NCBI GenBank assembly: GCA_038496445.1
Contig: JALMLS010000093.1
Span: 496,001-560,000, forward strand
Origin: Trichosphaerium sp. ATCC 40318
Taxonomy: Eukaryota; Discosea; Flabellinia; Trichosidae
DNA: 64,000 nucleotides
Reading direction: 5' to 3'
Shown here in pieces: positions 59,807 through 64,000 of this stretch (within the stretch, counting starts at the first letter, position 1; every line of letters starts with the position of its first letter). The notes below the pieces were generated by a model. That model made no database searches and was not told the DNA's origin. It saw only the letters and a program-made list of their open reading frames with translations. Both the position numbers and the translations under genes were made by a program.

Positions 59807-61607
59807 ATGCTTACGAACACCAGACAGGCGGTGAATTCACCATACGTCAGAAATAAGACAAGCAGTACTAGTTGGAGCTTTTTTAAAAACCTTGGTGACA
59901 AGTTTTACCCAATTGACTTGGAACCTCCGCCAAAGTTGCTATTTGTTGCTGGGGTACACACTGCGATGTATGCCATCTCGTATGTACCAACAACCCTTAT
60001 TACGTGCTTAAAACGCTTACTGACGCACTGAAAGGCTTCATTGTAATGTTTTTATGCCTTTCTTTCTACCAGAACATACAAAAGCGCCTGAGTTCTTCAA
60101 TCGCCATTTCAGGGTACTTCTACGTCATTTTATACGTTTATTACTCACAAGTGTCACCTAGTGCAATTTGGACAATATATCAGCGTGGCGTTTCCATACC
60201 ATTCTCACAGCACCTTTGAGCTGTACGCATACATATTTAACGCTTGGACTGACGGTTTAAAGGTAATGGGTATTTATCTGAAGTATTAGCATCTTCTGCA
60301 TTTGTAATTCTATTTGGGACTCCCATGGTAAAGACAATGGGTTTTACGTTGTTCGCTGGATACTATGTTGGAGGTATGTCATTTTCTTTGAGAAATTGGT
60401 GGTTTTTGTTAATCAATCGCAGCAATGGGCCTATCTAGTGTTGTAGACTTATTAATTAGTGGTGGACAGTATGGTAGGTTAGCTGATATTAGAGATATAG
60501 TCGAAGATGGACTAGAAGATGAAGACGAGAATACTGTACGAATTGTTTTGTTTATTCATTGTTTTTTTTTTGATGAAAAAACTTATCAAAGTTTTTAGGT
60601 TAACGCTGTAAATAAATTCTTATATGGTACTTCAATAGCATATAATTATATGACTATGAAATTACTAACATTGCTACAGACGAAAAGAAGAAATGGTATT
60701 TCGCTTGTGAAGTCGCTGAGGAATTCTTTTTTGTAGGAGAACAAGTCTTTTTTCATAATTTTTTTGACACATTTTTATATTGGAATTTGTTTGTTACATT
60801 TGTCTTACTCTTTGTTAAGATACCAGAAGAGCATTTAACGTGGAAGGAAAAAACTCTAGAATTGGATGATGAAGAGTTCATTTCCTTTGCAAGGCAAAGA
60901 TACGCTGAGAGGTATTGGCAGTATTTTCGATTGTTTTAAGCTGACATTTGTCTAAAAAAAGGAGCACAATACCAGGTGGCTATGGTGCTGTTACTATGTT
61001 GACTTTAATGAACTTTCCTCTACTAAGATGGCCGGGAACAAATAGGTTTGTGATACCTATGGCACTTTTACCACTGTGCTTTAGTTACATGGAAACACGT
61101 CACTATGAGTACGTCAGTCACCATTATTATTTTTTTTTTTTTCGTTTTTTTTGTAGTTCATTTTCTGGATGTTGTGGACCTTTTATTACGTGTACATTTC
61201 GTCTAGGCGAGTGCATGGCTTTCCCATTGTTTTTATTGTGGTTGATGTTCCTTTTCGCAAGTTCTTATAAGAGGTTTTTAGGTATAATCTAACTGAAATT
61301 TGTTTTACACATTTTGTGTGCTCGCTTGTTTTACCACTTGCATTTTGGGTAACTGGACCAACTAAATTAGCACTGTGGGGCACTAAACTCATAAAAGCGC
61401 AAAAAGCAGCAAAGGCAAGTATAGATACAGTACTCGCACAAACAAAAGAGAATTTTTTTTCTTGTTTGAAGTAAACAATCTCGATTTGTTTCAATCTTAT
61501 TTAAGTTTTAGGCAATAAAACATAAGCGTCAGTTACCAAAATGGATGGGTACAGACGCTAAGGGTGGAAAGTTATCTGTCAACCAAATAAAGAATAAAAA
61601 AAAATAA
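59807..61607 (+). CDS. Multipass membrane protein, unidentified
   Basis: The start at 59807 gives MLTNTRQAVNSPYVRNKTSS. Exons read PPPKLLFVAGVHTAMYAISY, FELYAYIFNAWTDGLK, LASSAFVILFGTPMVKTMGF, YYVGAMGLSSVVDLLI, a polar loop with YGRLADIRDIVEDGLEDEDE, then KIPEEHLTWKEKTLELDDEE, RSTIPGGYGAVTMLTLMNF, RFVIPMALLPLCFSYMETRH and PLAFWVTGPTKLALWG, ending in a lysine-rich tail (LSVNQIKNKKK). At least six hydrophobic segments are visible. Parts recall rhomboid-like or transporter folds, but no catalytic or transport motif is convincing, so I leave it unnamed. Several exon joins are uncertain. Confidence 0.55.
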
Positions 61608-61909
61608 AAAAATAATTTTGATAAAAAAAATCTTCATTTGCATCTACGCGCCAAAAACAAGTTTACAAAAAGTCTGCAAGTGTATCTTTTTATCTAAAAA
61701 TTGAAAAAACTATAAGTCTATCGTATTTCTATTCAATCCTATTTAATCTACAAGCTTTACAATTAGTTTTACAATTTTACATTTCGATGTTTTTTCTTTT
61801 TGCGTTTGCTATCTTCTACGTTTGCAAAAAGTTATTTTGATCCTATGTTCGCATAGACATATGCGGTGTTAGTATTCTCAGCGTGAGCCAAAGGGTTTTT
61901 ATGATTGTT
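61608..61909. other. Convergent spacer
   Basis: A-rich 3' flank of the membrane protein gene and the 3' side of a possible small minus gene. No further feature. Confidence 0.4.
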
Positions 61910-62116
61910 TCATCGAGAACTCTCATCACCAATGTATTCGTCTTTTTGTTCTGTCAAAGGGCACCATATATACGCATCAGCAAGTTTAAAACCAGTAGAG
62001 GCGATTTGGGGAGCGTTTTGAAATAACGAAGCTGGTCTGTGCATTTGAAGAGGTGAAACAGGCGGGGACGCGGTTGGACGTTGAGCAAAGATTGGGGAAG
62101 CGACAGAAGTTGCCAT
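61910..62116 (-). CDS. Small proline-rich protein, unidentified
   Basis: Single open frame of 68 residues from MATSVASPIFAQRPTASPPV to ...EYIGDESSR. The composition (Pro, Ser, Ala, then acidic) is biased but protein-like, and GC content rises inside the frame compared with its flanks. There is no known domain. It could be a real short gene. Confidence 0.4.
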   Translation of the reverse strand: MATSVASPIFAQRPTASPPVSPLQMHRPASLFQNAPQIASTGFKLADAYIWCPLTEQKDEYIGDESSR

Positions 62117-62351
62117 TTGGATTGAAATTTTGTTTGTTAAGTAAATAAAAAGTAACGGTTAAATGTACTGTTAAGTTGCTCGTTTACGCGTCGCTGCAAC
62201 TAACCGTAAACAGAAATTTGACAAATATCTCCGGTCTGTTTCATTATTTGTTGAGGATATAAACAAAGAAAAAAAGCATCACGTGATTATGCTGTTTGCG
62301 ATTAAAGTGCCAAACTCTAAAAAAATGCCTTGGGTATTTTTTGGATTTTTT

Positions 62352-62719
62352 TTACAAAAGCCCGACTCCCTTATCCATAGCCCCCGCGCGTGGATTCTTT
62401 GTTTGGGCAATACACCATTCCGTAGCTTCAACTGTAGCTTGATCACGTGGATATCCCTATGAGGTTAATATTTTGGCATTGAACATAGTGTAGAGTCTCA
62501 AACAAAAGATTCTGAAGGTCTCATGTACGTTTTTGCTTTTTTGATTTCGCTGCTAGTACACATTTTAGCGTAACGAAGTCTCTTCCTGAAAAAGTGAAGA
62601 AATGCATTTGTATCAATACAAGGGAGAAACTTATGTGCGGTTTTTTTTTTTGAATGCGACATGCCAGCTCATTGTTTCGCGGTTTCTTTGCATGGTGCAA
62701 ATATTGTGATACGAAACAT
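62352..62719 (-). CDS. Possible small gene, probably two or three exons
   Basis: The last exon (62352 to about 62458) reads GYPRDQATVEATEWCIAQTK and NPRAGAMDKGVGLL; an upstream exon has KRLRYAKMCTSSEIKKAKT after a good acceptor (CTTTTTCAG near 62590). The ATG at 62719 (MFRITIFAPCKETAKQ) is the nearest candidate start and would give a mitochondrial-like leader, but that join is uncertain. The last exon recalls a short UBA-like helix bundle. Not identified. Confidence 0.35.
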
Positions 62720-63006
62720 GGCGAAAAAAATTTGTTTGGGTCAGATTAGTAAGCGACTATTTTTCTTATATCTACGCCGCTGTGCGGGCTTACAATAGGA
62801 CTTTTTTTTTCATACTACCTTTTTGGGCTTTAAGTTTTTGTTGCTTTTTAAAAGTACTTCTTTGTTGTTTCTAGTTATGTCTGGTAACATATTCAGCGCT
62901 GAAAACAGCGAAATTTACCCATTTAAGGAAGTAGTAATGTAGAATTTGATAAGCCAAAAAGCATAGAATAAACTGTATCCCAGCTTCGCAAAGCATCTCC
63001 TCTACA

Positions 63007-63943
63007 ATGAACAGGTTATTAGCAACCCTATGCGTATTACTTACAGCCATTTCATTGGCTTCGGGTCACGGTAGGCTCACAATACCCAGAACTCGAGATA
63101 TGATAAACGGCGTGTCCATTGCTAACCAAAACATACCTGTACCACTCGAATCAAGCGTACGCCATTTTCTTGCTCCCGAAACGTAACTTGACGTAACTTG
63201 CTGTAGGCCTTTGTATGTCGTGATCAACCTGAAGGTGATGTTGAAGTAGCTTTAGTAGCTGGCGAGAGTTTAGCTGTTCAATGGACATACGATGCTAACC
63301 ATGTTGTACGACTTTATTTTTTTTTTTTTTTCGGTTCTTTAGTTTTAATTAATTATGGCTTCCAGGGCGACTGTTTCTTTTATCTATCATACGGTGATAA
63401 ATGGTGGAAGATTGCAGAATACGCTGAGTGTAACAGTACGTATTTTTAACTTGGCGTTGACAGATTTTTTGGGTTTTTTTCTGATAATGCTAAAAAAGTG
63501 TTGTCATTTCGCTCGTGTTTTGATCCAATTAATAATCGTTTTCGCTATTAGAGTTGAACAAAGTAACCCTTCAGATTGATATACCTTCGTGGTTCCCATC
63601 TTGCACAAAATGTATTCTTCGTTATGAGTGGTATGCTTTACACCAATATACATCAGGTGCACTAAACGGAAGCCCAGAGTTTTACAGTACGTCAGAAAGA
63701 AGTTTAAAATATATTGAAACAGCGACTAATTTAGTCATTTTTTAAGATCAATGTGTTGATGTCTCCGTCACAAACGGTGAAGGTGTAACAGGTGTACCTA
63801 AAGCTGAACCTGCTGTAACCATACCAGGGCATTTACCGCCAACATTTGCTGACTACAGAGTGCGTTCTTTTACACTGAAGTTAAGAGCTCTACTTTTTTC
63901 TCGTGAACAGCAGCATACTGTTACTATCCATGGCAATGGTTAA
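63007..63943 (+). CDS. Lytic polysaccharide monooxygenase-like copper enzyme
   Basis: The start at 63007 gives MNRLLATLCVLLTAISLASG, cleaved so that the mature protein begins H-G-R-L-T-I-P-R-T-R. An N-terminal histidine followed by this pattern is the hallmark of the LPMO histidine brace. Later exons give AFVCRDQPEGDVEVALVAGE, VQWTYDANHVGDCFFYLSY (second brace His), WWKIAEYAEC, IDIPSWFPSCTKCILRYEWY and CVDVSVTNGEGVTG. These match the Cys-rich core of the family. LPMOs oxidatively cut chitin, cellulose or related glycans; the substrate is not evident. The closing exon (QHTVTIHGNG, stop at 63943) depends on the splice choice. It complements the secreted lyase at 22214. Confidence 0.8.
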
Positions 63944-64000
63944 ACCGGGTATTACAACCATTAGTAATAACTAAGGTTTTAATACTGAGCTGGTTTCGAA

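Overview
This is nuclear DNA of a unicellular eukaryote. It is AT-rich and has a standard genetic code (TAA, TAG and TGA all end genes). Almost every gene is cut by very short GT-AG introns of about 38-70 nt, with donors that often read GTACG, GTATG or GTAAG. The gene set (ATG13, YJU2, Rho- and Rap-like GTPases, a RhoGEF, a RUN-FYVE protein, a cAMP-receptor-like 7TM receptor, an F-box/JmjC protein, a lytic polysaccharide monooxygenase, a heparinase II/III-like enzyme) fits a free-living protist. I cannot fix the lineage from sequence alone. Pro-Thr-rich stalks recall stramenopiles, while Rap plus a cAR-like receptor plus an ARM-RhoGEF recall amoebae. Exon boundaries were assembled by hand from reading frame and splice sites, so gene ends are firmer than internal junctions.

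Left end, 1-9.4 kb: an accessory island. Three paralogous surface-type genes (signal peptide, LamG-like domain, one C-terminal membrane helix) lie as minus, minus and plus copies. Copies A (21-1757) and C (6354-8101), with about 500 bp of shared upstream DNA, form a large inverted repeat. Inside that upstream block a segment of about 100 bp, flanked in copy C by an 11-bp perfect inverted repeat, lies in opposite orientation in the two copies. An F-box-like gene follows copy C, and a truncated fragment of it follows copy B.

9.8-20 kb: a mitochondrial-type J-domain protein with long glutamine tracts, ATG13, an atypical Rac/Rho GTPase, a RUN-FYVE protein and a single-pass membrane protein.

20-30 kb: F-box plus LRR gene 1 with a frameshift, a secreted heparinase II/III-like enzyme, an F-box plus MORN-like repeat gene with an in-frame TAG, and a large single-pass glycoprotein with a Pro-Thr stalk.

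30-47 kb: a housekeeping block of aspartoacylase-like hydrolase, YJU2/CWC16 splicing factor, SAM methyltransferase, ARM-repeat RhoGEF, TruA/PUS1-type pseudouridine synthase, and a large mitochondrial HIBCH-fold protein that has lost a catalytic glutamate and gained a long acidic tail.

47-64 kb: an intronless 7TM receptor, three minus-strand genes packed almost without spacers, a basic nuclear-type protein, a protein kinase, an intact F-box plus LRR gene 2, an F-box/JmjC protein, a Rap-like GTPase, a multipass membrane protein and an LPMO. Together the genes suggest a motile phagotroph or saprotroph with Rho/Rap signalling, polysaccharide degradation and an expanding F-box repertoire.
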